64,000 bases of DNA, from NCBI GenBank assembly GCA_963848415.1, contig CAWKDN010000001.1:558001-622000 (forward strand). Reading direction: 5' to 3'. The first letter of the stretch is position 1. Each line of letters opens with the position of its first letter. The stretch comes from CAVQBC01 sp963848415. GTDB lineage: Bacteria; Actinomycetota; Thermoleophilia; Solirubrobacterales; Solirubrobacteraceae. Both the position numbers and the translations under genes were made by a program. The notes beneath the pieces were generated by a model. The model worked only from the letters and a program-made list of their open reading frames with translations. It had not been told where the DNA came from and made no database searches. This document shows, in pieces, positions 63,344-64,000 of this stretch.

Positions 63344-64000
63344 GAGACCAGCGACTCCAGCAGGTCGGCGCGGGTGACGATCCCGGCCGGCCGGCCGTCG
63401 TCGAGCACGAGCAGCGCCTGGCGCGTCTCGCCGCTGAGCAGCTCGACCGCGTCGCGCGCGGGGTCGGTCGTGGAGACCGCCGGGAACGGCGCCTCCATGA
63501 CCTCCACGATGTCGGCGCCCATCAGCTCGGGGTTGTCGATCGCGTGGCGCAGCAAGCCGCGCTCGCCGATCGAGCCGACCACCGAGCCGGGGTCGTGGCC
63601 GGAGACCACCGGCAGCTGGGAGACGCGGTGCTCGTGCAGCAGCGCGATCGCGTCGCGCACGGCCTGGTGGGTCTCGACCGCCACCAGCGGCGGGATCTCC
63701 CCCGCCGCCTGCTTGGCCCGGAGCACGTCGCCGACGGTCCGCTCCGACGGACGCTCGAGGAACCCGTACTGGGTCATCCAGGCGTCGTTGAAGACCTTGG
63801 AGAGGTACGACCGCCCGCCGTCGGGCAGGATGACGGCGACCAGCGCCTCGGGATCCTCGATCTCGCGCGCGACCTCGAGCGCCGCCCACAGCGCCGTGCC
63901 ACACGAGCCGCCGGCCAGGATGCCCTCCTCCTGCGCGAGCTGCCGGGTGGTCAAGAAGGAGTCCTTGTCGGAGACGGTCACGTAGCGGTCGACGACGCTC
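63340..64000 (-). CDS. Cystathionine beta-synthase, C-terminal part (5' end beyond window)
   Basis: The visible 220 residues comprise the end of the PLP fold-type II domain (LAQEEGILAGGSCGTALWAA, the glycine-rich phosphate region, and VVAVILPDGGRSYLSK, split here as VAVILPDGGRSYLSK) followed by a linker and two CBS repeats (VRDAIALLHEHRVSQLPVV and LSGETRQALLVLDDGRPAGI). The N-terminus runs off the right edge; the frame is open to base 64000. It condenses serine and homocysteine to cystathionine and is coupled to the gamma-family gene next to it. Confidence 0.9.
   Translation of the reverse strand, partial: SVVDRYVTVSDKDSFLTTRQLAQEEGILAGGSCGTALWAALEVAREIEDPEALVAVILPDGGRSYLSKVFNDAWMTQYGFLERPSERTVGDVLRAKQAAGEIPPLVAVETHQAVRDAIALLHEHRVSQLPVVSGHDPGSVVGSIGERGLLRHAIDNPELMGADIVEVMEAPFPAVSTTDPARDAVELLSGETRQALLVLDDGRPAGIVTRADLLESLVS

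Overview
The window is a very GC-rich bacterial chromosome segment with dense coding on both strands, frequent ATGA/GTGA stop-start overlaps and many GTG or TTG starts. The protein families point to an actinomycete, most likely of the class Thermoleophilia (order Solirubrobacterales): a SARP/BTAD regulator with a membrane anchor and beta-propeller, a DUF6458 protein, two C40 (NlpC/P60) peptidases, a c-di-AMP riboswitch of the actinobacterial type, and abundant LuxR/OmpR two-component systems. The lineage is inference from gene content. No rRNA, tRNA, CRISPR array, phage or insertion sequence was found.

Layout. 1-6108: a substrate-binding lipoprotein coupled to a membrane-anchored SARP regulator, an SDR dehydrogenase, an AbiEi/DUF559 gene and a dicarboxylate symporter. 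6237-10446: lon and an ABC exporter. 10463-18527: GST, a secreted LamG protein, SDR, DEAD-box helicase, YjbQ, a helical protein, thiolase and a flavin reductase. 18550-23548: a broken exported hydrolase, DUF3224, and two sensor kinases divergent from a NarL-type regulator. 23532-28910: pseudouridine catabolism (psuK-psuG), msrA, an ABC1 kinase, a HIT protein and a nucleoside hydrolase. 28914-34136: an MFS exporter, a monooxygenase-like protein, a DAHP synthase, a long RNA-like hairpin, a hydrolase/TetR divergent pair and a metallopeptidase. 34276-41134: small membrane and lipoproteins, a riboswitch-controlled C40 peptidase, an alanine-racemase-fold enzyme, an intradiol dioxygenase, a sigma/anti-sigma pair, a sugar-lactone oxidase and a rhodanese. 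41127-51359: a sugar dehydrogenase, a TauE exporter, an FAD oxidoreductase, an OmpR/HK pair and a glycosyltransferase operon. 51412-56010: P450, DUF2203, a SirB1-like protein, small zinc proteins and YbdK. 56101-59351: an AraC/VOC/UvrA2 module. 59369-64000: a small HExxH protein, an H1-like protein, a DAHP synthase fused in frame to a C40 peptidase, and the transsulfuration pair cgs/cbs (partial).

Main points for a second look. (1) Six genes are each interrupted by a frameshift of the same sign, and all six can be repaired by restoring one CG dinucleotide in a short CG-alternating tract, which points to one systematic cause. (2) A 166-bp quasi-palindrome at 31999-32164 has G.U wobbles as most of its outer-arm differences, so it looks selected as RNA on the + strand. 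(3) A repeat lying in tandem at 15827-15900 has a relative inserted in frame inside lon. (4) A DAHP synthase and a cell-wall peptidase share one open reading frame with a transmembrane segment between them. (5) A SARP regulator with an outside propeller is translationally coupled to a solute-binding lipoprotein. (6) A tandem kinase/pseudo-kinase pair faces a single response regulator.
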